The notes: generated by a model from the letters alone, not told the origin. Counted from the first letter of the stretch, positions 9,992 through 22,481 are shown. The stretch: 64,000 nucleotides of DNA from Boesenbergia rotunda (GCA_024364735.1 JAGFNQ010001195.1:510269-574268), one strand, 5' to 3'. Program-made: numbers and translations.

Positions 9992-11623
9992 ATGGAAGGA
10001 GAAGGTCCACTAGGATGGGATATCCGGATTCCACCGTCGTACGACCGCGACGATTTCGCGTATTGGAAAGGTAAAATGTAATATTTTCTAATGACTAATA
10101 TCGAAGATTGGATGTGTATAGAAACAGGCTTCGAGTCTCCCAAGGATAAGAAGGGAAGGACTCTTAAGAAGACAAAGTGGACCAAGGAGCAAATTCATCA
10201 ATCCGAAACAATAACAAGTTAATCGAAATGTTAATTAATTTAATACCTAATGACATTTTGGGTAGGATTGGTGAGTATAGGGATGCTAAGGAATTGTGGA
10301 GCAAGCTAGTAGCGCTCCATGAAACCCTACACAAGCAGAAGAAGAGCCAAAGGAAATGGATTTAGTGGACCAAGGAAAAGAAAAAGAAACGGAAGTGTCA
10401 ACATCCGAAAAGGAAGAAGCGTCCACATCCTCAAGTAAAGGAGAAGAAGAAAGTGAGAGGGCATCCACTTCAAGAGAAGAAGAGGAAGCATCAATTTCAA
10501 AAATTGAGGGGGAGGAGAGACCCTCATCCATACAAGAACAAGAAGAAACCTCAACCTCCACCAAATCCAAGAGAAAGGAACACATCACATGCTTTGGTTG
10601 CAACGAAAAGGGGCACTATAAGGGCAAGTGCCCGAAAGGTAAAAAGGAGGTAAAATCCAAACCTATTTCAAGTTCTTTTAAATCTAATATGGGGTGTAGG
10701 ATTGGAGAAGCACAGGAAAAGAAAAGGAAAATTCGATGCTTTACGTGTGGTGAGCTAGGACACTACCACACCAAGTGCCCAAAGAGTGGAAAGCTCAAGA
10801 AGATGGAGCACTTGAGAAGATGGGAGAAGGAGCAAAGGAAGAAGAGAAGCTCACAACAAGGAGGAAATTCAAGGGTAAGGGAGGTAATTCCTAACCCTAA
10901 GCTAAAGTGTAACTCTAATTTGAGTTCTTCTATGCATGAGAAAAATAGAGCTAATTATTCATGCATGCATGCTAGAATTAATGAGAATTGTTTGCTTATG
11001 CATAACCATGGTGTTAAATATCATGATAAGAATAGGGTTACCAAGATAGATCATAACCCTAGAAAGACATGCATCATGATCAACCCAAGACCTCTAGACC
11101 TAAGAATCATGGCACTAATCCCAAAAAGAGATGGAATATGCCTAGAAAAATGGATAAATCTAGAAATGTCCAAAGTGGGCATATTGGCTCAAAGGGTAGA
11201 AACTTAGAAATGGAAAATCAAGCCTTGAGGGCAAAGCTTGATACATTAGAAAAGGCCCTAGAAAGATTCACGTTAGGATCTAAGGGCTTAGACATGGTGT
11301 TGGGTAGTTTGAAACCCAACTATGATAGATCGGGTTTGGGTTACCGGTCTAAGACCTCTAAGACCAACAAAAAGAAGTATGCTGGGAAGGCATACAATCA
11401 TGGTAAGGAGGAGAAGTCCAAGGATGGCAAGGGAGTGCCATTCGAAGGGAAAAGGAGTGACTTGACCAAGGACAAAGAGTCCAAGGTTAAGAAGGTCACA
11501 TTTGTAGGCCAAGAGTCACCGGTGGGACACCGATGTGGTCTAGTGTGGGTTAAGTCACCTAGGGAGGTGGCTAAGGCTCAGAGCTCAAGGGGGAGCTCTA
11601 GAAGCCTTTGGGATCTATGGTAG
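9992..11623 (+). pseudogene. Sirevirus gag, frameshifted
   Basis: It starts at ATG 9992 with a gag N-terminus including DIRIPPSYDRDDFAYWKGKM, and hits a TAA at 10079-10081. The capsid-like segment near 10205-10320 (LIPNDILGRIGEYRDAKELW) is in another frame. A Glu/Ser-rich stretch and two CCHC zinc knuckles are in a third frame: CFGCNEKGHYKGKC near 10590-10630 and CFTCGELGHYHTKC near 10738-10780. The last part, from about 11190, is a coiled-coil-like segment (ENQALRAKLDTLEKALERF) followed by a basic tail, in the first frame again, ending at 11623. At least three frame changes make it inactive. The domain order matches gag of the Sirevirus fragment at 35581-35997. No protease or pol follows. 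Confidence 0.85.
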
Positions 11624-13375
11624 ATGGATCTCAAAAGTTTTTCTCCCAAGGAATTAGATGAAATGTGCCAAATAGGTTTGAGAGACTTGGGTAAGTCTTA
11701 ATCCTAGGTTTTGGCACACTAAAAAGGGAATTTAGGGAGAAAAAGAGTGAAAATGGTATTGTAATTGAAAGAAATTGGGTTTAATGTCAAAATAGCATGT
11801 AACTTGATGCTACTAATGGATTATGAATGAGTATGAGAAGAAGCATCAAGGTGAGGTCCAAATTAGAACTTTGAGCTAAGGTTTTAATGATACACTTTAG
11901 GATAAATGGAGTTTCGTGCCAATCTTGGGATCCGGAGTGCATTTATTTGGAAACGTATTTTTCCCGAGTAGATATTGGCTTCCCAAGTCTCCCCACAAAA
12001 TTTCAGAATTTTTGGAGATTTGTAGAATTTTTAGGGTATTTCTAAATTTCGGCCTGAAAACCTGAAAATCAGGTATCAGTCGACTGCCATGGGAGCAGTC
12101 GACTGGTCCGAGCCAAAATACACACTGTATATTTTTGCAGTCAACTGCCATTTGGGCAGTCGACTGATCAGTGAGGGTTGAGGTAGAATAGGCCTAATGG
12201 ATGATCAGAAATTTCAAAAGTTGAAACCATAGGAAAGGATTGTGAGAATATAAGATTTTGTGGTGTGATATCATATGGTTTGGAAGTTTTAGAATTCATT
12301 GGATGACTTTTGAATGATAAGTCCTTGGAAGCTTCCTTATGTGTCTAGGGTTGAGAGAGACGTTGTCATACTATGATACATAGGAAAAAGAGAAAAGAAT
12401 TAAGGACAACACCATGTGTGAAACTATAAGTGTGAGTCTTGAAAAACACATGGAATCTTAGATTGATTTTCAATTTGATACAAAGTGTCCATTCTTGAGG
12501 AAATTAGAGAATTATACCAAAGTCAACACATTTGATAATCCTTATCAAATCATATTTTTCTAGGATAGGGTCTATCCTAGCAAATGTGCTTGCAAACTTT
12601 TTAGACCTTCTTAAGTGTTGATGAGTTCTTTTTGGCACTAGGGATAAGGTTGCTTGGGAGCAAGCCTTAATGGTGTCCAAGGGAGAAGAACTTGGTGGTT
12701 AGGATGGGTAGAACCTAACTTGGTGTTAGGGTGTTAAGTTGGGTAGAACTTAACCCTTTGAAAATGAAAATTGGGAGAAGACATGGGTTAAGGGGGAGGT
12801 TGTCTCCTATTTGCCTTAATTTTCATAAGAAATTTTTAGGTTTTGTGTCAAACTTGGGAATGGTGATAGATACATGGGTAGATGTATTTTTCCCAAGTAG
12901 GTATAAGTTCCACAAAGTTATCCACGAAGTTTGGAAATTTTTGGAAATTTATGAAATTTCTGGCGCGTTTCTGAAATTCGGCCAGAAAATCAGATTTTAG
13001 GCGTATCAGTCGACTGACACTGTTGCCAGTCGACTGCCAGAGGCTGATTTGGGTATCAGCAGCTGATTTGGGGTCCAAATGACAAGGAACAAGTGTATGG
13101 GGTCTAGTACACTGTGTTTAGGGTCATTGGAATTTAAAGAACCAATAATTGGTAATTATTGGGTTCTTTTTGATGTATGGCAAAGGGGGAGAAATATTGT
13201 GTTTAAGTGGGAAACCAATACCTTTGCTAGAAAGAAACCCTAGGTTTAGGGGGAGCTAAGTTTGAGGGGGAGCATGGCTGCTCCCTTCTTGGCGTAAGGG
13301 GAACCTTGGAGAGGTTCTTAAAATGCCTTTGTAAGTCGAGTGTAAGGGGGAGCTTGGGAGAAGCTTTAAAAAGCC
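11624..13375 (+). other. Non-coding 3' internal region of A
   Basis: No coding sequence is supported. It contains two clusters of the CAGTCGACTG motif (12079-12166, 13006-13040). The second lies in a roughly 200-bp block resembling the first, with a shared 'aaatttttggagatttgtagaatttt'-like context at 11998-12056 and 12938-12993, so the region probably contains an old duplication. Confidence 0.6.
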
Positions 13376-13590
13376 CGGGTTGGTAGAAAATCCTAACTTG
13401 GAGGGTTAGGTGGGAAAAGTCCCAGCTTGGAGGGCTAGGTGTTGGAAGATCCTAACTTGGAGGGATAGGTGGTGAAAATCCTAGCTTGGAGGGCTAGGTG
13501 TGGGAAAATACTAACTTGGAGGGTTAGGTGGTGAAAATCCTAGCTTGGAGGGCTAGGTGTAAAATTCCTAACATGGAGGGTTAGGTGTGG
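13376..13590 (+). repeat. Hairpin array CCTARC-ttggagg-GYTAGG next to A's polypurine tract
   Basis: Seven or eight units of about 25-30 bp. Each has a 6-bp stem around the loop TTGGAGG, alternating CCTAAC/GTTAGG and CCTAGC/GCTAGG. The same units occur inside the K LTRs. Here the array lies just upstream of the polypurine tract and not inside the LTR. Confidence 0.9.
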
Positions 13591-13700
13591 GATGCCTTGG
13601 GATAGGATCCAGTTATGCATTGCATATGCATTCATTTAGCATGGTTTTTGCTATTTACTACTATCTTGCTTTCCTAACTTAAACGGATTGCCAAACATCA

Positions 13701-13896
13701 AAAAGGGAGAGATTGTTGGAGCAATTGGCCCTAAGATGGTCCGGAGTGACCATGGGTTTTGATGTTTGGGCAAAGGGTTTAAATTAGGTTTACCCTTGTA
13801 TTTGATATGCGTATGTTGAGTGTGCAGGTTGTACAGGTTACGCATATGGACCTGACTAGACGGCCTCAGTACGGTGAAGGATGGCATGGAGGCCAG
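13701..13896 (+). repeat. Polypurine tract and first part of A's 3' LTR
   Basis: AAAAGGGAGAGAT at 13701-13713 precedes LTR start TGTTGGAGCA at 13714. The LTR matches 8832 onward until 13896, where element B begins after the GCCAG duplication (13892-13896). Confidence 0.9.
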
Positions 13897-16103
13897 TGAC
13901 AGGCCCGAGATATGTGTCACGAATGTGGGCCTCAAATTTAAATGTGAATGAATAACTGGAAACCCTTTTTGCAATCAACAATATGAAAACATAATAAAGG
14001 GGCCACAGGTCGTATTTTTCCACGGGACTAGTTGAAGGTTTGTTTGATTCGCGCTTGTATTTAGGTGTCGTTGATATTTCGGGTTTCAAATTAAATCTGG
14101 GTTTTGGGTTGCAATCAAGAATGAAAACTTAATGAGAGGCAAGAAAACTTAACTCGATGAACCAAACAAGGGAAATGCACTTTATGACTTAACCAATGAG
14201 AAGCTACTCAACCAAGGCCACTTAGCTAAATTTAGGAAACAAATCCGAATTAAATGGCAGCCCAAATGCTGAGTAAGCGAATTAGAACTAGGCTGAAATT
14301 TCCGATTGGAGCTACTGCCAAACACTGATCTTGATACAAAATGGAAGAAGTGAACAACCTTGATACTCAAAGAAATAAACTCTTGTGCCAAAACTGATAA
14401 GGAGTACCAACATTAATACTAACAACTCTAAGATGAAAACAATCGACTAGGCATTGAAAACCTTGCTATCAGTGAAAACCCTTGAAGAATTGAATGGACA
14501 AAATTTCGACCAAGGATGCATAACTTCAGAAATGGAGCTTGACAGCAGGACTTCAGACATACTTATATGCAGCTTGACCGCAGGAATTCAGACATGGAAC
14601 TCAGAAATTTAACCACAGATGGAATGCACAAATCAAGCAAAACAAACTCAAATTCAAAACAACCATCTAATGTTTCAGAAATGATGCAGAGAACTAATAC
14701 TCATTGACACATAACTCAGCAGCTTATCAACTCCCAATTGCAGAAATAACTAAACTGTGCAGAAATGGAGTCTGCTGCGTGATCTGCTCAAAAGTGCAGA
14801 AATAAAAACTGAATATGAATCACAACTTCGATCACAGGCATCAGCAACTATTTGTTATCTAATATCCCAGGAATTGAACTAAACACGAACTGAACTCGAT
14901 TGAATTTGCAAAACTGGAATCCAAGTTGGCACGCATGAACAGAAATTCAGAAACGCTAACAGGAATTGGCACGCAAGAAATGGACAAAGTAATAAGCTGT
15001 AAATTGAAGCTTTTGTGCACTAACTAACTCACTAACTAATTTACTTACTGAATTGAACTTAACTACTGCAAAAACCATTCAAAACGAAATTACAGCAGCT
15101 GAATAGAAATCAGAAATAGAAATGAGATGCAGAAATGAAATTACAGCTAATAAACGAAGTTAACCAAGCCTCAATCCCTCATCTCAGCTCACGAATCCTT
15201 GCTGTCACTCAAGGATGAGCCTCCAATTGAGATAGAAACAATCCATACAAGAAAACTACAGCAACTGAATAAATTCAGAAATGAAATGGCAGAAACGAAT
15301 TACAGCTACAACTTGAAAATTCGTTAATTAAACTAAACCCCAATCCTTCTCCTTGCTGTCACTCAAGGAAGAGCATCGATTTGAGGTGGTCGCGCCTCCG
15401 ATTGAAGAAAAAAATGAAGAAAAATGATGAACTAAGCTAAAAACGCGAAGAAGAAGCACTGTGCGGCGAAGACGCGACGAAGGGGAAGCTGCGGCTAATT
15501 TTTCCTTAAGTAATAACCAACGGACGGCTCCGATTGAATTGAGAAAATCCAACGGCTGATCTTGCTCTGATTTGAGCCAAACTTTAAGGATGATGATCAG
15601 GGGTCAGGATCTGCCTTGTGGTAGCTCGGATCCTCCAGATTTGCAACGGATGGTCCGCCTAATCTTTGAATGGACGATCTAGAGCCCTCCGAGCTTGATC
15701 CAACGGTTGATTGATCTCTGATTGGGATGAAACCTTCAAATCTTGATCAGAGTGCTTGATCAACCCTAACCCTAGCTCGGATTGCTTCAGATGGTCCCGG
15801 ATGGCTCAGATCTAGCCGCTTTTGAATTGGACGGCCCAGATTTAATCATGATCTTGATAACTCGATCCGGGTCACTTCCGACTCAAGTTTGACCCAATAT
15901 GCCCTAGGTCCATGAGCCTTTCATGCCTACAAAAATAGATCCAAAATTTAGTGGCCAATTAATCCAAATATGTGTAAATTTACAATTAAGTCCAAAATGT
16001 GAGTAAGTTCTAAAACCTAAGGCAATTTCACAATTAAACAATAAAAACATAGGTCAAACATGGATTTTAGCAATTAAAATAATTAATAAAATGGTGCTTA
16101 TCA
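13897..16103 (-). repeat. 3' LTR of B
   Basis: 2207 bp. From about 14060 to the end it is nearly identical to the other LTR (22488-23827 plus 31167-32038). The first 165 bp (the U5 end on the minus strand) are clearly more divergent. Minus-strand open frames such as 15328-15552 recur in both LTRs but show no known domain. Confidence 0.9.
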
Positions 16104-18352
16104 ACTCCCCCACACTTAACCTTGAGCGTCTCGCGAAACAACTAAATATGTATCCCCTAGATTTTCTTAAGCATAATTAGAAGCAAATGAAAAGAAATTA
16201 CCTAGGATTGTTAATTCTCATAAATCTAAGCTCTATGGATTAGTATCTTATCCTTAAATCAATAACTTAGCCTTTTCATCCATTATGAGTCATTGAGATG
16301 AATTTAAATCACTAAGCCTTTCAAGAGAAGTTTTGGTGGCTCTCTCCTTAAGTTCTAAGTTGATGATGGAAGTGGAGCTCACTCAAACACACATGCTTCT
16401 TGCACTACCATAAGCTTGCTTATTATCTAATCTCCACCATTATTCATGATTAGGATCAATATCTACAAAAACAAGTGTAAACATGGAAAATGGTAAGAAA
16501 TGGAGTAAAAATCAAGAAAATGGAAAAATTGATGGAGTGGGAGACTTGGTTGCTCAAAAATGTTTCCAATGTGCTTTGCCCCTCTTTTCAGTCCCCTAAT
16601 GAAATAAAAAGTGTTGTGAAGTCAAACTTGAATAATTGCCTTTGATTTGGATGAAAATAAACTTTCCTTGACTTCATTGTGCCAATTTTAGCTATTGCGT
16701 GCCAACTTGTTTCTTCCTCTCTTTTCTTTCTCTGATTTTTTTTTCTTTCTCTCTAGTAAGGTCAAAATGTAGTGATGCAAACTTGGATTTGGATGAGAAA
16801 AATCTTCACTAATTTATGGGGCCAAAACTTAAGTTGGATGCCACTTGTTTCTTTGTCTTTTCTTTCTTCTTCTCTGATTTTCTCTCTTTTTTTTTCTTCT
16901 CCTTCTGTTTCAAGTTCAGCCTCCACGGTGGCAGCTTTTCAAGTCTCTGATTTCTCCACATTAGTTAGCATATAGGAGTAGTTGAGCAAATGGCAGTGGA
17001 CAGCCTTGAAAAATCAAATTCAGCCTCAAGTTAACACAAGTTCTGCTCAAACTGCACTACCAATCTGATTTTTTTCGGCTGCAATTTTCAAACAGTCCTT
17101 CAAGATATTCATCACTTTGCAGCTTACATGGAATCAGCTTGTATCATTTCAGTAGCTATCCTTGCAATTCAACTCAGATTTTCCAGTTTTCAGCTTGCAA
17201 TGCAATTTAGTTTCAGCTCTGCACAGATTATTTCCAGGTTTGTTTTTCAGCACTGCCTGATGAGGTTTCAGCATTTAAATTCAACTAACCTGCTGCTTTT
17301 CAAATTTCTGATGGCTGGCTGGTTGATGGACTTGTTCTTAATCCTTGTCAGCACCCTTGCATTTGTTTCCATTTCGAACAGTCCAGCTCAGTTCAGATCT
17401 ACACAAACTGATTTTCCTTGTTTGGCACAAACATTTCTGCATTGAGTCAAGTAATTCCAGCTTCAACTCAGTCTCTACAAGATGTTGCTGATCTTAGCTT
17501 CCCAAAATTCCAACTTTTCAGATTTTATCCAAGTCAATTTCCTATCCAAGTTAGCAGATTTTTTTTCTTCATCTTGGCACAAGAATTTCTTTCTTTTTGC
17601 ATTTTCGTGCCATTGTTTCTTATTGCAGAAAAAATTTTCATTGTCACACCATGCCACTTGGATCTTCAAAATATGTTAAGGAATCTAGATCTCCAATTGC
17701 TTCCATCCTCTTGTTCATTTTTAGAATTCAAATTCAACTCACTTGGCATCTTTTGGCTTCAACTTGGCAAAAAAAATTTCTTTTTGACATGAAATACATC
17801 CTTGCTCCAAAATAATTCCCAAAACTTTAGTCACTCCCCCACACTTAAATCTTTGTCCGTCTCGGGCAAAATAGCATTAGAAACATTCCAAACAAACAAG
17901 CCCATAGAAAAGTGGGGTTAAGAGTAGGAAATAAGTAAAGAAACAGGGATTGAACATGATTTTTGCCAAAATTGAAATGGAAAGGTAAACAAAGGGATTA
18001 GCCTCTATAGATGTGATCCAATCATTGAAATATGATTTTGAAAGATCCTAAGCAAGTTCTAGAGTACAATCACATGTATGCGTCACAAATATAAGGCTAA
18101 TTCTCACTAGGCAAAAATAATCCATCTCAAGTCATCAATTAAGAATCTAAAACAAAGTAGTACTCAAGCATCCAAGATTTCATCCATAAGCTTAAACCCT
18201 AAGTTTTAACAACCAAATTTAATTTATTTTCAAAAGACTCTAACATGCTATAGAGATAACCTAGAGGGATACATTTATTTCTACTCATGCAAGAAAAAGT
18301 GCAAAAAGAAATAACAATGTATTTACAAGGACTCCTATGCATTCTACTCTAC
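16104..18352 (-). other. Non-coding 3' region of B with repeated polypurine-tract-like sites
   Basis: The site beside the LTR (16104-16118) reads TAAGTGTGGGGGAGT on the minus strand and is the likely polypurine tract. A second copy lies at 17833-17847 with similar flanking sequence (CGTCTCG follows in both), and a third variant near 18525-18540 falls in coding sequence. Between them is pyrimidine-rich DNA (about 16690-17800) with no convincing ORF. Confidence 0.6.
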
Positions 18353-18825
18353 TCATGCATTTATTAGCAAGAAAATTCTACTTCTAGAAAGCATGAAAAT
18401 GAAAAATGCAATAAAAGAAAATACAAGCAAGAAAAATCTCCTCTTTATTTCTGGTGGACGGAGTCTATCCAGAAGGAGCCTCCATCTTGGTAGTGGAGGA
18501 ACACAAGTGGCTGGGAGAATTAAGACACCCCCACACTTGAACTTTGCAAAAATTTGCTCCGGTGGCCGAAGGCGATTCAGGTTCAAAATCCATTGAAGAG
18601 GTGGAGTGCTTCGAATTAAAGTAAAATCATCTCCTCCTTCTTTCTGCCTTTTAAAAGTCCTTCCAGGAGGTTGAAGTCTGTTCAGTTGGAGCACCCACTC
18701 CTGAAGTCTTCTGTGTTGGTGCAGGAAGCACCATATCGAACCTGGTTTTGATATTGGCAAAGGATTCAAAGTTAAGTTTATTTGTGATCTAACGTTGTTC
18801 ACTGAGTGTGCAGAAAAAGCCCTAG

Positions 18826-19150
18826 CGAAGGACTGCTAGGCACTGGTAAAGGAATGCCAGGAAAGAAAGCCCTAGCGAAGGAATGCTAGGCACTGGCGAA
18901 GGACTGCCAGACAGGAAAAGCCCTAGCGAAGGAATGCTAGGCACTGGCGAAGGACTGCCAGAATGGACAAAGCCCTAGCGAAGGAATACTAGGCACTGGC
19001 GAAGGACTGCCAGAATGGAAAAGCCCTAGCGAAGGAATGCTAGGCACTGGCGAAGGACTGCCAGAAGAAAAGACCTAGCGAAGGGCTGCTAGGCACCAAG
19101 CGAAAGGAAGCTTGGTAACTCAAGACCTGGCGAAGGACTGCTGGGCAAAA
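18826..19150 (+). repeat. Covarying hairpin array (loop GAAGGAAT) in LTR C
   Basis: About a dozen hairpins with an 8-base loop of the type GAAGGAMT. Stems alternate between CCTAGC/GCTAGG and CTGGC/GCCAG, and near 19095 change to CCAAGC/GCTTGG. The pairing is kept while both arms change. Confidence 0.9.
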
Positions 19151-19410
19151 GTCCAACTGGAGGATCCGGTTGGCACCAGGTAAAACTCTCCCGAGAGGAG
19201 TAGGTGAGGACGCGTTCCCCTCGAGGGAACATTAGGCGTCGGTTCGACCTAGGGCTCCATTTTGGAGATCCAAAGTCAGAACCAAGACAGCTAAGGCTGT
19301 TTTAACTAACTTATTATTTGCTGTTTTGGACTAACCCTGGATGCAGGACCGAAGGACTGTGTTTCTGCAGCTCAGAGAGCCTCAAAGGAGTGAGGCCGTA
19401 GCTGAGTAGG

Positions 19411-19763
19411 GTGCCCCGGATGTGTCGGGCGCCCCAGAGTCAACCCAAAGTCAGCAGAGAGGTAAACGCCCCTACAGCAGCGCAATTGGGGGCGCCCCGC
19501 GTGTGTCGGGCGCCCCGCATGTCGGGCGCCCCGCGTGTCTCGGGCGCCCACTGTGCCACGCCACTGAAGGCGGCTGCAGCTCACCCTCGCGAAGCCTCGG
19601 TGATAAAGTTTGACCGGTCAATCGGGCGCCCCGTGCGCATCGGGCGCCCCAGTCAAAAACAATCCCGAAGATAACGAGATCAGCTTTGACTAGAGCATCG
19701 CCGGATCTGCAGCCACGTGGGGGGCGCCCCGAGCATGTCGGGCGCCCCCTGCCCTATATAAAG
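19411..19763 (+). promoter_or_regulatory. GGGCGCCC palindrome array and TATA box of LTR C
   Basis: About nine copies of GGGCGCCC, most inside TCGGGCGCCCCG-type contexts, between 19427 and 19750, followed within 10 bp by TATATAAAG (19755-19763). The region is CpG-rich in an otherwise AT-rich window. A role as U3 enhancer or promoter is inferred from position. Confidence 0.7.
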
Positions 19764-22460
19764 AGGGCCTCGACCCTCTTCAAAGAACATCAATTGCTTC
19801 GACGCTTCTGCGCTCTTCTGCTTCCGCAACACGCTTCAGAGATCTTCCAACTCAAGCTGACGACGTCCCGCTGCTCCGAAACTTTGATCTACACCGGACG
19901 TCGGTAACAAATAGCTCTGTATTTAAAGTTTACTATTCTGCCTTATTGTAAAATCTATTTGTAAACTTTGCGAACTTATAGAATTGCCCGCAGAAAACGG
20001 TCAACGACCGTGGGCCTTGGAGTAGGAGTCGACCTAGGCTCCGAACCAAGTAAGACTATCGTGTTAGCGTTGTTTTACTCTATTTTATTCCGCTGTGCAC
20101 TTGCTCTTTTAAATCCGAACGAATTGCGACATTCACCCCCCCTCTCTCGCATTTCTCGATCCAACATTCTGGACCCTGCAAAATAATGTAATACCTCTCT
20201 CAAGCATTCAGGGTCAGAAAGAAATGAAATAAATTCAGTCTCTGCATGAAATGAATCCACATCTGCATCATATCCTATTAAATCAAATTCTGGTATCTCA
20301 ATGAATTTTTCATAAGTAATATCTTCCAAAGGTATATCAAGAAACTTATCAGAACCCATGAAATCAACTTTTGGCACATCAATAGTATTTTCACAATTAT
20401 TTCCTATCATGAATGTATCAAGCAATGTGTCACAGCCAATGAAATCAATTTCAGGTACCTCAAAAATTTTGTCACATTCATTTTCAGCATAAGATATAGC
20501 AAGAGATTCATCAAAGTAAATAACATCAATTTCAGGCACATCTAAAAATTTTTCACAATTCATATCCACAAAAGATGTATCAAGAGATTCATCATAACAA
20601 ACAATATCAATTATAGGTGCCTCTAAAATTATTTCGCAATCCATATCTACAAGAGATGTATCAGGTAATGCATTATGACCAAGGAAATCAATTTTTGGTA
20701 CCTCTATTGGATTTTCACAAACAATCTCTACACAAGGTATATCAATAAATTCATCATAACCAATAAAGTCAGCACTAGGTACCTCGCTGTATTTTTCTGA
20801 ACAAAGAGGAGAAATACTTACTTGAGCGTGCTGGAGAATACCTGGAGGTTCTACAAGAGTAGATGTATCCATAGCCTCCTCCTGATCAAGTACATGCTCC
20901 TCTTCAGCCTTAAGCTCTGGTGGACACTCAACTGGAATAGGTGATCCTTGGGTGCTTGCTTTCACCATGCAAGTCCCTATACTTTCTGGTTCATCCTCTG
21001 AATCTTGTGGTGGTCCCTGGGGCTTAGTCCAATCCCCTACACCTGTGGAATCATCTCCTATGCATTCTTCTTCTGTAATATCTACAACCACAATATTAGA
21101 AAAATTAGGACCACTAATAACACTATCATCACAAAATAAAAGACTAGAATGGTCCTGTGGAGCTTCAGTTTCTTCTTCTTGAGCTGAAAAATTTAGAAGT
21201 GAATTATGAATAGGAATCTCCGGAGGGATGCATGATGTAGGTGCCCTGATTTTTATGATTTCTTCTTCTTCTTCTTCCAAAATTCTAAGATCACTTGAAG
21301 AAGGATTTGGCCATGGACTAGGGTCACCTTGAACTGATATAAAATCAACTCCGGGGCTCTCAGAACTAAAAACAACTTGAGAAGATAATTGTTCTGATCT
21401 TTGGGCTTTTATCTGATTCAAATCACTAGCCACTTGTCCCATTTGCCTTCCGAGGTTTTGAAGCTCTTGTTGAAACATTTGTTGAAATTGAGACTGTGGG
21501 GGTTGAACAGGCTGATTAAACTGCTGAAAATTTAGGTCACAATTTAGTGGTAATGGCTGAAAATTGTAGCCCTTGAAATCTTGGATCTGAGGTTGAAATT
21601 GTGGTGGTGAAAACTGCATTTGAGTGGGCTGAAAATTCTGGTTGCAAGGCTGAAAATTTGGATCGTATGGCTGTGAATGTTGAATAGGTTGTTGAAAATT
21701 CTGTATGGGTTGAAATTCTTGCTGCCATGGCTGAAAATTTTGGAAAGGTTGCCCTTGCAGATATTGTTGAAATTGTGACTGATCTTGTTGATAAGGTGGA
21801 TGAAAGTTAGGCTGAAATTGCTGAATTTGGGGCTCAAAACCTTGGAATTGTGGCTGCCCATTCTGAAAATTCTGGAAATTTGGTAGACTTGGCCGAGAAT
21901 CTGGCTGAAATTGTTGGAATTGCTGTGGTTGTTCGAATTGTTGTAATGGTGGCTGAAAAAACTAGTTTGGTTGAACTTGATGGAAGGGTGGTTGCTGAAA
22001 ATTCTGATTATCTAAACACCCTTGCTGAAACTGAAAGTTTGGTTGCTGAAAATTCAAATGGGGCTGCTGGAAATCAGAATATAGCTGCTGGAATTCTTGC
22101 TGTGGCGGTTGAAATTGCTAGAAAGGCTGAAATTCTGAATAGGGTTGCTGAAATTGGTTGAGAGGCTGAAATTGTGGCTGAGGTGGCTGAAATGTAGGCT
22201 GAATCGGCTGCTTGTGAGTAGACGACTGAGTTTTATGTTTTTGATGGTAGTCCAACTCCTTAACCCTACACTTCAACTCCACCAATGCCTCTTTTATCTC
22301 TGTACAGAACTCTGGTGACCACATTTTGATCTAACAGCCCTATCACAAAACAAACAAGAAAAAATGGCAGCAACCGTATATGAAAGATAAAGCAAAATAA
22401 AACAGAACCCAATGATATGTCCAAAGGCATACAAGCAAAAATCAAACAAATCAACTAGTT

Positions 22461-22481
22461 GATTCCCCGGCAACGGCGCCA
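22461..22481 (-). other. tRNA-Asp-type primer binding site of B
   Basis: The minus strand reads TGGCGCCGTTGCCGGGG followed by AATC, the complement of the 3' end of plant tRNA-Asp with one change. It lies 6 bp from the 5' LTR boundary at 22488 and sets the orientation of B. Confidence 0.9.

Larger units (their letters stand above)
18714..20166 (+). mobile_element. Solo LTR C of a Sirevirus
   Basis: 1453 bp from TGTTGGTGCA to GATCCAACA, flanked by TTCTG at 18709-18713 and 20167-20171. No internal region remains, so it is the product of LTR-LTR recombination. It contains the hairpin array, the GGGCGCCC array, the TATA box TATATAAAG at 19755-19763, the box ATTCCGCTGTGC at 20087-20098 and the C tract near 20130-20148. 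It is related to, but distinct from, the LTRs of D. Confidence 0.95.
18353..22324 (-). pseudogene. Repeat-rich hypothetical protein of B, split by solo LTR C
   Basis: It starts at 22324 with a helical segment (TEIKEALVELKCRVKELDYH). A long Gln/Phe/Pro-rich stretch of QFQP-like repeats follows to about 21400, broken by TAG at 22118-22120 and 21962-21964. An acidic region follows. At about 20790-20220 there are tandem units of roughly 36 residues with the cores VPEIDFIGCD and FLDIP. C (18714-20166) then interrupts it. Removing C at its TTCTG duplication keeps the same frame open into 18713-18353, which carries three degenerate units with RLRPPE/RLQPPG cores and ends in a hydrophobic segment (FFLLVFSFIAFFIFML) that could span a membrane. 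Total is about 838 codons. I do not recognise the family. It is not a normal gag or pol. Confidence 0.55.

Noticed and set aside
15328..15552. Short minus-strand frame repeated at 31257-31481
   Set aside because: It is simply in both LTRs of B. Conservation reflects LTR identity, not coding.
17128..17792. Two overlapping + strand open frames in B
   Set aside because: They are on the strand opposite to the element's orientation, in pyrimidine-rich low-complexity DNA, with no motif.
18826..19150. CRISPR-like appearance of the tandem short repeats in LTRs
   Set aside because: Units are contiguous hairpins with varying stems, no unique spacers, no cas genes, and a eukaryotic context.
19411..19674. 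Arg/Pro-rich open frames in the C LTR
   Set aside because: Generated by the GC-rich palindrome array. Not coding.
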